DNA of 64,000 nucleotides. It comes from Taeniopygia guttata (taxonomy: Eukaryota; Chordata; Aves; Passeriformes; Estrildidae). The translations under genes and the position numbers were made by a program. The notes below the pieces were generated by a model. The model was not told the origin of the DNA. It was given only the letters and a program-made list of their open reading frames with translations, and searched no databases. Below, one piece after another: positions 1 to 12,700 of the stretch; positions within the stretch are counted from its first letter, which is position 1; each line of letters starts with the position of its first letter. The stretch is from positions 12,478,001 to 12,542,000 of the forward strand of contig NC_133030.1 of assembly GCF_048771995.1 (NCBI RefSeq), given 5' to 3'.

Positions 1-3000
1 TCACGGGTCTAAGTCACGTGGGAAAACAAATGTTTGTCTGTGCAAATATTAGTTTATTAAAGCAGCATAGAGTATTTCAGTCCACACATGCCAACCTGAT
101 CTCCAGGGCAGTCTGCCAGCCTGGTCAGCCAACATCCTGCAGGACATTCCAGGCAGTTTCCACATATACCTGTCCCAGGGACATTTACTCTGGCATCACA
201 TTTTAGAGCAGCCTTGAAGTGAGGGTGATGCCCAATCTGCCCTGTCATTCAAAAGTCAGAAATTATGTTGTGTTATTCCTTGTGCCTTCTCCTTAAATGC
301 TAGCGGTATTCCAGCTGGGTCCTAGCTTGTTGTAACTGGAAAGTCAAGCCTCTGGAATTCCTGCATGTTTGTGCTTGTAAAGCTCCTCCAGATCCTCCAT
401 TTGAAAGGTATCTTTAAGGCCAGGTCAGAAGGTCTGCAGGGCAGCTTAGAGAGGATTCCTGTTCTCTTAATGAAACACAAGGCTATGGAAGGCACAACCA
501 GGAAGGTGAAAATGTTTAATACAAAGTCTTGGACCTTCAGCTCCAGTTTAGCCTGGGTCCTGCTGCCAACTGCTTTGGGCAGTGTGGTGGGGGAGAAAGA
601 TTATTGTGCTGTCCCCCTCCTTGCTGTGCTGCAGGGATGCCCAGTTACGTTTGGGAAGGGGCCATGGAGTTTGCCAAGTTTTGCACACACCTGGTCACCC
701 AAGCAGCCACCTTCCTTGGCACAAAGCACTGTCCTAATATGCTCCTCAGCCTCTAAAAGGGGAGGACAGCTGGAAGCTCTTCAAGGAGGAGGTGCTGGGT
801 TGATCTGTGCTTATCAGAAGCGCTCCATCCATCCATACATCCTGTTCATGCCCCGCAGCCCCTGCCACTACCATACACCTCTGCCAACACTTCGTCCACA
901 TGCAAATTTCTAGTACAAGAGCTCTGAACACAACTTCTTCACCCACCTACTGAACTACACCCTAGCACCTCACGTCTCCTTTGCCAATCACCTCTTCCTG
1001 CTGTTCCAGTTGCTGGCACAGCCCCTGGCACATACCTCCAGCCTTGGGGAAAAAACAGAATGTGTGCCCAGAAACCCAAGCCGTAAGTTCAAAAAGAATT
1101 AGTCATTAAATAAAATAAAGTGCATCCAGTAGACATTTCCTTGGCTTGCCACGCAGCTGCAATATATGCCAAACAAATAGATAAGTGATGGTGTTTTCTC
1201 TATAGGGTGGGAGTGTGTGCACCTTTCCCTGTCCTTTGACACATTGATAGGGAAGAGGGATGCCAGAACTGTCGGGGGGGATGGTGATGGGGACCCCATG
1301 TGTTGTGAATGGTGCTGAAGGGCACTGCACAGGTGCTGAAAGCTGATTTCATTGAAGGTAAAAGAGTGAGGACAAGCTTGTGCTCCTCTTCTCCTCCACT
1401 GCCTCCAGCACGTTATCCTGTGAAACGAGAGCAGAGACAGCCGCGGGATTATCAGTCTCTCGGGAACTGCTGAGCTGTAAATTAAAATGTCTGCTGAGTT
1501 CCACCCTGCCCTTCCTGCACGGCTGGGGCTGCTTGGGAGGCACCACTGGGGCATAACCCAGATACCTGCTGCCAAATTAGACAGGAGCAGTGAAGGCTCT
1601 GCAGCCCAGGGGACGAGCTAATTCTACCAGTCTGGATTAAACACTCTCAGTCCTCCTCTGGGATACATCAACTTTACTCTTTCCTTATATCTCAGGAACA
1701 ACAATCCTTATGTGTTGTGTGTGCTGGTTCAGCACCTGGAGCACCAAGAGAAGAGGCTGATTTCACGTAGGACTTTGTGATCCTTCCTGGTGAACCTGGC
1801 CTGGGTATGCACCACTTGTGAACCCCAAGGGCAGAGGCTGAATGAGCTTTTCCTAATGAAAAACTATCCTGTAGTGGAGCCTGCTGTCCTAGAGTTGCTT
1901 CCAGACCCAGACATGCTGATTTTAATTGGGAAAGGCAAACTTTCTATTCTTTTCTAGTTGCCAGATGCTTGGGTGCTGCTCAGACTTGCTGAGCTGGCAT
2001 TTTCCTGCATCCATGTTTAAATCTGTAGATCTGCCTTTTGCTGATGCAGATTTCAGCACTCAAAGCTCCCAAGAAAGGTCAGGGAGAGGGATATAAAAAA
2101 GAAGAGATTAAATCCTGCGAAGGCGGGAGAGGCCACAGGGAAGCTTGGCTTGCATAAAAAAGAAACTTCTCAAGGAATCATCTGAAGACACAGCCATAGA
2201 TATTTAGTAAGGAACTGCACTGAAATCAGACCCGAGGTGCTGACACAACTGATGCTGTGTACAGCTGAGATGAGATTGTTGCTGGAGACTTAATTCCTTC
2301 TCCTGTCTGTGTGCAGCAGTGAAGGCTGGCTGTGTCCGCTGCCAAGGGCTGCTCAGTGCTGTGGCAGCACACTGAGATTTAATGGGACTGGGAAGGGCCA
2401 GAAGCAGACTGTCAGTCACACTTGGCGGTCCAGATATTGTAAAGTAATGTGGTTTATGAGTCTGAGCTGACTCCAGCACGAGTTCTCCCTATTGTGGATC
2501 TATTTGATCACTGATGCTTTCAGAAGGCTCTGACTGTGTTTCAGTGCTGGGAGACAATTCCCTTTCCTGCTTTGCAGTATTATCCTTTCAATACAGATAC
2601 CTTCTTCCCATGCATGAGTGAGTCTTCACAGCCAAGACACTGGTGGGCTTTAAAGTCATTGCTTCTCTTGGTAATTAGCCAGAGTGATTAGCCTTTCTCA
2701 CATTTCCCACTGTATCCTCTTTCCCATACAGAACTCCAGGGCTAGTGGGAGATGGAGCAGCTGCGGGCTGGCTGTGAGCTGAGGTTCAGGGCAGGAATGC
2801 TCCCATGTGCTGCCTGGGCTCTGCCAGCAGAATGGGAATTCTGTGGAGGCAGAATTCCTTCTGTGTGTCAGTGTCACAGGAGAGGACTGACACAGATCAC
2901 TGCTGTCTGTCTCACACCTCCCAGCCTGGCTGGCTGGGGGATGTCACTGGGATGGCCTTCACAGCCAATCCAACAGCAGGTCCTTGTGGGACCTACTGGT

Positions 3001-5940
3001 CAGGTTCCATGTGATGGAGGGATGTGCAGAACTCCCTGAAGCTGCAGCTGAACATAGCTGATGAAGGTCTGGGATAGCAGGAACAACTGTGGGATATGAG
3101 AGCAGCTCCATTCCCAGTGTTTGGAATGGCAGCAGCTCACCCATCAGAGCCCTGAGTTGTGTTTAGACATATTAAGCTCCAATAAGTGGCCCTCGGGATT
3201 CAGCCATGGCAAGCTTCCAAGTGCTCTGACAGGTACCCACCGTTTCCTAATTTTCCCATATTTATTCCTGGGCTTCTCCAATACATTGGACCCTGCCCCA
3301 GCATTGTGTTCTGGCTTGGATATTTCTTCACCTTTGCTGGTGTTCACTGCCCACATATTTACAGAGATCACAATTCCATGCTTTCTGCCTTCATTTTTCT
3401 AGACTAAACAACATTCTCTCAACAGCCCTGGAGCCTTCCCTGTGTGTCCTTAGTCTCTTGCACCATTCTCACAGAATCCCTGTACTTTCCAGCGTTAACA
3501 CTGTCCTCCCATGTTGTGCCATCACTCCAGAGATATGGAGACAACTATGTCAAGTCCCACTCCCTGACTCTGCGTAAAGACTAAGCTCTCCACTTAGGGG
3601 GTACTTAGGGTGGTACTCAGAGGTGCTCTGGGAATTTAAAATGCCCATGGCATGAGGATGGGCTCCAGAGGGTGGTGTGGGCTGCAGGAAGGACCAGGAA
3701 AGCCAGTACTATTCAAGCCAAGCCCTTGACCCTGCCAATCCTAGGCCAACTCCCCAGACATACCAGCAGATGGTATCTTCCTGTCTCCTGAACCTCAAGG
3801 AAGCTCGTTGTTCTTCTGCAGCTCTGCAACTGTTTTGGGAAGTGCTGGTTTTTGCTTGTGCTGTTTCCTGCACCAACCTTGGGCACTGGTTTGCATCAGA
3901 GCCGACCTCTGCTGACCTGCTCCGTCCTGCAGCACTCAAGCCCTGCCTGCCCCACTCCTGTTTACGTCAGCCAGTGCTGCAAGGTCAGATCCCTGGAGCT
4001 GCTCTGGAAATCTACCCCCAGCTGCATTTTCTCTAAAGATGTTAAGATTAATTTTCTCAAGAGAATTCAGGGAAAAGCTTCTGTGGTTTTTGTGTATCGT
4101 TTGCTTCTCTGGGACTTGTTGGACATTCTCCAGGGATTCCAGTCCTGCATTTCGAGTAAATATTTATTCCTTGTTATTTGAAGCGAAGGATGAAAGCCCC
4201 ACCACACTCTCTGCACAGCATCTCCCACTGATTTGAAGGTGCTGGAGATTTTTAGTACCATAAATAGATGTTGGGAGGGGGAGCTGTGAAACCCACGTGC
4301 ACAGGGCTGCAGTTGTGCAGGAAGGGATGTGAGATCTGCATTTAATGTGAGTGGGACATGGGTCCCACTAGCAGGGCAGGGGGTCAGTGCATCATTATCA
4401 CTGAGTACAGATGTTTCCAGCTGTTACATATACCTGCTGAGCTCTGACGTGGACTCAGGGCCCTATTACCAAACCATGGGAATCTCCATCACTGAGATAA
4501 AAATGGACTACTCTAATTTATTCTTTGCTCTTAGTTGATGTCTAATTAAAGTTACCCTGAGTAAGCAAAGTATTCATTAATTCCTTCATCCTCTAATTTG
4601 GTGGGAATTTTGGTAGATTGGAGAGGCGTGGCTGGACAGTAATCTCCCACTATGTCCATCCAGGTATTTCATAACAGTATTCTAAATGCTGTTGGAATTA
4701 ATTTCCCTCACTTGAAGGAATTTTAGTTCAAACATAGAACCAGCTCCTGCTGGTTCCTGATGTTTTGTCTTTTTGAAATCACTATGACGCTTGCACTTCT
4801 CCCTGCCTTTTATATGGATTGGATTATAGGGAAAGTCTTTGTTAGCAGCTTAGCCATTTCATCCCTAAGCTCATTTGTACCTCTGGGAGGAATACTGAGC
4901 AACACCGGGGGATACATTGCTGAGTAGGTTCTGCAGAAAAGCTTCTGGAATCTGGGAAAGGCACTTGGTGGGGGGATCTGCCTACCTGGCTCTGAGCAGC
5001 TCATTGCCTCCAGTGCCTACGTATGGAAAAGAGCTGCTGCCTCTGTGAAGGAGAGAGGCAGGAGTATCCTGAGAGCCACTCCCATGCTAGGCAAACTGGA
5101 TTATATTCTGGAAATGCTCATCTCTATTTAGTGTGACGTTCTGCTCTGTGGGACATTGCTGGAAAAAACACACCTTGCAAAGAACCCCTACCCTCTCCCG
5201 TTCCTCCTAATTTCTACGTTCACTTTATGCTTATCATCCTTTGTTCCTTCTCCTGGCTTTGCATTTGCCTTGATGGAAGAAAAATTGTTTGTGTAAAATC
5301 TGGAGCATTGCTCCGTAACTGGCTCTGTTCTCCCTCCCTTCTGTTTGGTTTGTGGGCCTTTGCACCAGGAATCATCTCACCCTGTATATTTATACACTGC
5401 CCTGCACATCAGTGTTACCATCTGTAATTCAAAGTGTAGCACTCATAGACCTTCTACTGGGAAGAGAATCCCACATACAATCAACCTTCTCCCAAGCTGC
5501 CCATGAAGGGGGGCCCTGTGGCTTTGCAAGTGTTTTGGGGAAGGACCACACTGACCTCGAGCTGTGATCACCCCAGAGACAGAAATAAACTCATCCCACT
5601 GAGGTTATTCCTCCCATTCTTTCTAAGGTCATAGTTTCCCAGGAATAGATCAGTATGTGCCCTAACTAATGTGTGTCATCAACCAACTTCAGCAGCCCAG
5701 TTTTCTGTCTAAATTTTTCTGTCTGAGTTTGCATTCCTTCCCCACCCACTCCAGGACAGGCCCTTGGGATCCACAGATTTAATTACCTTAGAGATCCATA
5801 GCACTGCCAATGAACATTTCTGAACAGTTATCTGGTATGATGCCACTGTACCACAGAAAATGGAGTTGTGCCCCTGTACTATGGCTGAGAGCATTAATGA
5901 GATGACTCACCTTATGTCTCAGGCAAGCTGGTGCAATCTG
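1..5940. other. No recognised coding exon; CCDC9B 3' flank
   Basis: I find no exon with family similarity on either strand. The part next to 5941 should be the CCDC9B 3' UTR (minus strand). Minus-strand AATAAA hexamers (read as tttatt on the plus strand) occur near 4516, 4165 and 3262, but I cannot say which, if any, is used. By human synthesis of gene order the next gene to the left should be PLCB2, but no PLCB2-like exon was recognised here. No CR1 copy longer than about 50 bp was recognised. Confidence 0.5.
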
Positions 5941-6705
5941 CTAGTTATGAGTGTCCCCACTGTCCTTGTAGTCTTCAGGTTGGTCCCCTTCCCCAGACTG
6001 GGATTTTGCCGTGTCCTGCTCAGGCACAACAGCCTTGTCAGAGCTGGCTTTCCCTGGGGGTGAAGGCTTATGGTGTTCAGTGCCTTCAGCATCTTCACTT
6101 TCTTGTAGTGCAAGTGCCTGTCCCTCAAGAGCAGTGGTTTGGGTCACTTCTTCCCCTCCTTTGCTCACCAGCTGTCCTTGGTCTGCATCCAGTCTGTCTC
6201 CTGCTCCTGTGTCGAGCTTTCCTCCATGGCTGCTGGAAGAGTTCTCAGAGGGCTCCTGTTCTGAAGCTGGCTGTTTCTCCAACCCAGCTCCATCTACATT
6301 CACTCCCATGGGCAGTGACAAGGTCTCCTCACTGCCAGGCCTAGTGCTCTGAAGGCTGCTCTCTGAAGCAGTGCTGTCAGTGCTCTCCTTCTCCAGGGAC
6401 ATGTCAGCAGTGCCAGGCTTCGCACTGGCATCTTCCCCAAGACTTTCCTTGCTTGGCTTGGGCCCTGGCTCGGAGTTCCCGGCGCTGGCCACAGATACCT
6501 CTGTGCTGCAGCCCCTCACTCCCCTCCACTCCTCCTTCTGGCCATTCTGGGCAGGCTGGACCTTCCCACTTTGCAGATGCTGTGAGGAGGAGGCCCCGTG
6601 ATTCTGGAGGCTTGGCTGTTTCCCCTTTTCCTCCAGCTCAGCTGTGCAGTTCTCTTCCACCCCCTCGTCACCTCTGCTCTTCCGCCTGTCCGTACCAAGG
6701 CTCCT
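5941..6705 (-). CDS. CCDC9B: CCDC9B exon 13 (last coding exon, stop TAG)
   Basis: Acceptor TTTCTCAG precedes 6705 and the frame runs 254 codons to TAG at 5943-5941. The product is acidic and Ser/Glu/Gln-rich, with many SE and SS pairs, no predicted fold, and no membrane or catalytic motif. It ends THN. This is the family's disordered tail and is clearly less conserved than the N-terminal half. Confidence 0.85.
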   Translation of the reverse strand, partial: RSLGTDRRKSRGDEGVEENCTAELEEKGKQPSLQNHGASSSQHLQSGKVQPAQNGQKEEWRGVRGCSTEVSVASAGNSEPGPKPSKESLGEDASAKPGTADMSLEKESTDSTASESSLQSTRPGSEETLSLPMGVNVDGAGLEKQPASEQEPSENSSSSHGGKLDTGAGDRLDADQGQLVSKGGEEVTQTTALEGQALALQESEDAEGTEHHKPSPPGKASSDKAVVPEQDTAKSQSGEGDQPEDYKDSGDTHN

Positions 6706-9700
6706 CTGAGAAACCAAGGACATATTAAGTTCAACTTATTAAAATACCAGTATACTGTATTTCTTGTCTGTGATGGTTCTGAAAACCTGAGTAAAAAGGA
6801 TGCAAAAGGATGTAGGTGGAGAAATGTTCAGGGACCAGAACAGGTGAGGTGGTTGTGCTGACAGTGAGCAGTGAAGCTGCTGTCACACCAGGCCATGTAA
6901 GGAGTGTTAGTGGCGAGTACAGTTACCCAAAACCAGAGGTCTCCCAGCTCTGGAATGGATTAGAGATTCCAATTTTCCTGATAGAATGTGTGTTTAGAAA
7001 ACTCAGCTGCCAGCAACTCAGGAACTCACCTGGCCATCAAGGTCATCCTTCACAAGAGACATGTCCTCGCCTTCTTTTGCATCCCATCTGTCAAGAAAAA
7101 GTAATCAGAATTTAGGCCTTGAACTTAAAAAACCAATGTCTCTTGCCTGACACCCAGATAGGGATTCCTTCCATGGCCATGTATTCCTTGTCTCAGCCCC
7201 TTGTCCAGGCCTATCCAGAGACAATCATTTGAGACCACTGAATCTTAATTACCTGGTTGTTGTAATTCTAATTGTAATGAACATATGAACTCTATTTGCC
7301 AGAACAGACAGTTTAGTCAGACTAAGAAGATAGAATTTGCTTATGTTGATGCCTACCACAGTCTGGTCCTGCTTGCCTGACAGTGCCCAAGTATCCCAGG
7401 TCTCCACAACAGCAGACACAGAGGCAGATACTGAAAGCTAAAATTATTTTGAAGTAGCTTGGAAGTCAGAGAGACTTCCTCTCTTCTCCAAGGGCCTGCA
7501 GTGACAGGACAAGAGCCAATGGCTTCCCACTGAAAGAGGGAAGTGTTAGGTGGATATGCTTCCATGTGAGTGTGGTGAGGCCCTGGCACAGGTTGCCTCT
7601 TCATAACGGCAGGGAGTGAGACACGGATGTGCACACCATGGTAGTGCTGCCAGCTCCTCACCTTCTGGCTCTGCCTGTCAGTCTGTCCTTCCCCTTGGCT
7701 CGGCTGCTCACAGCAGGCACTGCTTTCGGACCAAGGTTGCTCACGTTCACTCCATGATGTCCTCCACCTAGAAAACAGGTTGGAAATGCCATGCAAAAGC
7801 AGGCAGAAGCAGCTGAGGGACCAGTGAACAGGCAACACCCTTGTATCCTTGGAAAGGACCTCTGAGGTGGGAAGCCTTTGAAGCTGTATGCATACTGTAT
7901 GTATATTTTCTAAAGTAATAAAGACAAATCAAGAATTTAGGGTTTGGGGATTTAGGAATTTCTTGTGTGGTTTTTTAATCCCAAATTCCAATTCTAACTT
8001 TAAATCTTATTCCTTGGATGCAGTCTTATTTGTGCTGTTCTTGGAAGACTTCTCCCCTGCACACAGCTATGAGAGCAGCCATTTGGTATGTTCCAAAAGG
8101 CTCTCCAAATCTGCAAGTGTCTGGAGAGAACACTCTCCCTGAGGGATATCAGAGGTGCTGGCATTTAATGGGGTGACATAACACAATCCTGTGGTTTACT
8201 CACCTCTCCCGTCTGCAGGAAAAGACCTGTGCTGGAATTTCCTTGCATTCCTTCCCCCTGCAAGGACACAACAAAGGATGCGCCAAAGTGAGTGAAGGTC
8301 TGTAATGGACAGGCAGCAAAAAGCCTCATGTTCAAATAGGGTGTCATGAGGGAAAGCTTTGTTTTGCCAGTCCATCTCCTGAGAATCAGGAGTCAGGATG
8401 GACTTACACTCGTAAAGAAGCCAGCATGTGCCATAGGGATCAGAGATGATGTGCTCTGGAATAGGACTGCCTCTTAAACGAGTGTGTGGGAAAGGAGGCA
8501 GGGCTGCGCCTCCACACTGTGTTGTACCAGCTTACAGAAGCCACTGCTCTCCCTGGGAAAGTCCAAAGCTCTAGCACCCAGCTGCTCAAATCCCATCCCC
8601 CGAGCCCTCTGCCCAGCAGGAAGGGCTGAGCCCCCAGCTCAGAGGCGTTTGCCCAGGAAAGCAGAGCTTCACAGCTGACAGCCACGACAGCTGCTGTGGC
8701 ACTGGGATGCGCACGACCAGCATTCACTAGCGTCAGGACAGAGTCTAGGTGTCCCTTGCCAACCTTTCTTACTGCTGGGATTATCCAAGGCTGGCTCCCC
8801 ATCCTTAACAAAGTCCTCTTCAAACCTGCAGGTTAAAAACAGGCATTGTCAGACCTGACCATCCTCCTCCAGTGTGCAAAGCATGGGCAGGAGCCCTTGG
8901 CATGATGCAAGCTCCAGCCTTTGGCCCTTCTGCACCTGCCCACAGGCAAACCTGTGCAGGTTTCTCAGCAGCAGCTGAAGCTGCATGTGCTAACTGAGGC
9001 TGTGAGGTAGTTCTACCCCAAAGAACAACCTCTAAAACCTTTACATCATTACCCATATGTATATATTAAATTTTATGAACCTCCTATAGATGTAGGGTAG
9101 CTGTATGACAGTCAAATGCAGCTTCCCAAGTTTTCAAACACAATTTGAAGTAGCTTCAGGACTTGTCATCTCAAATCAGACTATTTGGTTAGCTTCTAGT
9201 CCTGCTTGTTTTATATTATGGCTTTTCTCTTAAAAATTGATTTTTGGAAAAACAGTAGGGCTCAGGGCTCAGAGTGCTGTCTTGACATCAACACTCAGCA
9301 CCCACTTAAGTCAATTCACCCCTAATTTTTGGGGTATCAGCGACTGAAAATTGATGTGTTTGGTTCCTCAGCCAAAGGATTGTCCCACCTATCTGTCCTG
9401 TGCAAACTGTTCTATCACCAAACCTTTGTAGCACAGTGCTGTGCTCTAACACAGCACCCTGCCAGAAGCTTATCCTGCTACAGGTGCCAAGTCATCCTCC
9501 AAAGTTCTCTAGCTGGTGTGACCCAGCTGAACCAGCACAGCCAAAGGGGCAGTGATTGAGGCAGGGATGTGTCCAGCCCCATTCCCAGCTGTCCCACACT
9601 GCTGTTCTCAGCTTTGTCCCTGTATGGCACGGGTGGCCTTTTGAAGTGACTTCCCTGCCCCGCAGTGCCCGAACAGGCTCTTTTTATGGAGTGGGGAGGA

Positions 9701-12700
9701 TTTAGGCATGTTGGGCTCTCCTGTGCTTGAAAAGGACAAAGAAGAGGGGGCAGTTAGAAAACCTGTGGACTAGCAATGCAAGTTCGTTCATCCACTTTTC
9801 TGGAAGAGTACCCTCCTGCCACTGGATATGTTTGTGTAGAAATGGAGAGGATCCTCCAGATGCAAACTGAGCCTTGGTTCATGTTCCCCTCCCTCCTATA
9901 GTCCACATCCTGATTGGACCAAAGGCAGGCAATCTTTGTCAGCACATGGTATCCTCCCTCAGGAAGACTCGTATCAGGAAAAAAAACATGAGAATCACTC
10001 TGATACCAGATCCAATTATGGGCATGGTCTGGGGAGGAAGAGGCAGCAGTATGGATTTGGTCAGGCACATGACAGCATGGGATTGATATGTATCTGCACA
10101 AGATTCCACCTGCAGGCAAAGCACCCTGGGACAGGGAAGGACCTACATGTGCTCTGATTTCTCCACATCCCAAGCCCGTCGCCACTCGCCCTTGGCATTC
10201 TTGTGACGTGCCAGGCGCTCCAGGTCAATCTGGTCTCGCTCCCTCTTCCAGCGGATGTACTCTGAGCGCTCCCGGCCAGTCATGGGGAAACTCAGGTCTC
10301 CAGGGCTCTTCTGGACTGGCTTCCCACCATCCTAGTGGAGGGAAAAAAGCTTCTCATTAATAAAACTCTCTGAAACAGGGTATTTTGTATTGTCACCACA
10401 ACAAATGCTCAGGAATATTTGAAAACAACTTGGGACAAGGTCAGCTCCTTTCTCTGAAGTGATGTGTGCACACCAGGACTCTGCTTTACCCAATGCCTAA
10501 ATACAGTGGGGCTTTTTGGCTCTACAGAAGGGAAAACTGAGGCAGGAACCTTTGCTAAGGTTTAACTTATAGCACAGAGTCAGTTCCTGGAGTGCTTGCC
10601 ACATCTCTCAACAGGGTTTGAATGATAATTCCCCCAGCCTGATCCACTTTGGGATACATAAATCAAAGTTATGCCTGTGAAATCTTTCACAGTGGGAAGG
10701 CAGAGAAGGAAGCCAGCCTTATGTGACCACCAGGCATCCACGGGAGCCCACAGTCACAGAGCTGTGGCCAACCCTGTGCTCAAGAGCAACATTTCCAGAG
10801 CAAAGGGGCTCTTTACCTTCACTGCTGTCAGGCTCTTGGTTTATCACTCCTCATGAGACTGGTTAAGGACTGACACTGCTCAAAAATTTAAAGCTTAATG
10901 GAAAGACAATTCAGAGTTGATGGAGCATGTGGGGGGGAAGTAGCCCAGCTGTCAGGTTAATGGATGAGGTGGAAGCAGGAGCCAACAGGCTGTGGTGTGT
11001 TGTCAAGCAACAGTGTGTAGGGAATAGCCTAGTGCAGAGCTGAGTCCTGGGGTGCTAATTACCAGCAGATAATTCATCACCTCATACACGTGTCCTTCCA
11101 TGCCAGCCACCCTCACACCTTCCCTAAAGAGGAATTAACTCCTCAGCCTTGTACTGCGGGTAAGAGAAGCAGCAGGAAGAAGGGACTGAAAGCCCTGTTA
11201 CCAAGGTGACTCACCTGCGTGGGCCGGAGCTGGGGTGGCACCAATTGCTCCTCCATTTCTCAGCTGGCAGGAGCTGGGGACCTGACACTGTGTCCCCACG
11301 GAGGGAGATGAGGGGGTCCTGCCAGGATGTGGGTCCTGCCAGGATGGATCCTGATGCATCCATAAAGCCAAAAGCAAGGGAAGGACTGAGGCTGATGCCC
11401 GTGCTCTCTTGTGGGGAGAGGCAGAAATGGCTGGGGGCCTATGGAGCAGGAGGAGTGGGTCCCTCACCTCAATTACAATGTAGCTGTGGTTAGCTGGACC
11501 ACAGGCTATCGTGCTCCCCCTTCCTGCTCTGGGAGGCTCAGCTGGAATTAGTGTCTAAGAGCCCATCTGTGTCCTCCTAATGAATCACACTGAGGTGGGG
11601 TTATTCTATTTGTGCTCCATTAATTAAAGCATCTGCAGGCTCAAGGGAGCCAGCATGTCTCCAGGCTTTGCATTAAACAGTCAGTGGGAAGGCCTGTGCT
11701 TTAATTTACCTCCATCCTACTCAGCTCCTGCTGAAGTGAGGAGCTGTAGCTAATACAGCCTGAGCTTTTCAATCCACAAGGAAATGGTTTTGAGACAGGA
11801 ACCAGCCAAAGCTGTGCTGCCACAGGGGTGAGCATGTTACCCTTCCTAACATCCCTATGGCTGTGTGAAGGGCTTGAAGCAGCCATGACAAGGTGTGGAG
11901 GCAGGTCCTTGTCACCTTTCCAGTGCTGCTTGCTCCAGGTGTGTCATCTGCTCAGCAAAGCTTTGGATGATGAGAGTGATGAACGGTGGGAGCCGTGTCA
12001 GAGCACAGTGCTGCTTCACAGAATTACAGGATGGTTTGGGTCTCAAGAGACCTCAAAGGTCATCTTCCTTTAGGACTATGGTGGGAAGGCACATTCTACT
12101 GGTTTCCTCTTCCAAGACAAGGGTCCCCACAACGGGACATGGGCTCCACTCACCTTCCGGCTGTGCTCACTTTCTGGGCCTCTCTCACTGTCTGATCTCC
12201 TCTTCTCTGCTGTTCTCCGCTCTTCTCCCTGCAAGAGAACACACACAGGAATTATTTCAAGGATTAAGCACGGATTCGTCACAGGAGAATCAGGACCTGT
12301 ACCTATGCCAACCAGGACATATAAAAACTTCTCAGAAAAGATCAGCAAAAGAGGAAGGATTGTTTCTGGGGCCCCAAATCAAACTGAGGCAGAAAAAAAA
12401 GAAGTTAGAAAGCAAGGGATGCATGAGAAAAGAATTCCCAAAGGTCCCTCCTTCTCCCAGGCTGGAAGCAGAGTGGTGTCCTGCATGGTCCTGTTTTTTT
12501 CCAAGGCAGACCAAGTTTCAAGTACCTTTACAGATTTCGGCCATTTTAGAATTCCACTGTACAAGATCTGTGAGCCTATCTGAGGTGCAGCTACAACCCA
12601 GCATGGTCAAACTAGGAGTGATTTTAGTCCCTGGCAAACATGGCGTCCTTCTACCACAATCCATCTCTGCTTCCATGGGGTTTACCCATGCTGCCACCAG

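Larger units (their letters stand above)
8826..12153. other. CCDC9B introns 7 and 8: largely unremarkable
   Basis: Apart from exon 8 and the CR1 tip at 12017-12078, I see no further exon or repeat. Introns here are 1.3-1.8 kb. Confidence 0.5.

Noticed and set aside
1-5940. Expected neighbour PLCB2 by human gene order
   Set aside because: No exon matching the PLCB2 protein as I know it was found on either strand, so it must lie further left or is not adjacent in this species.
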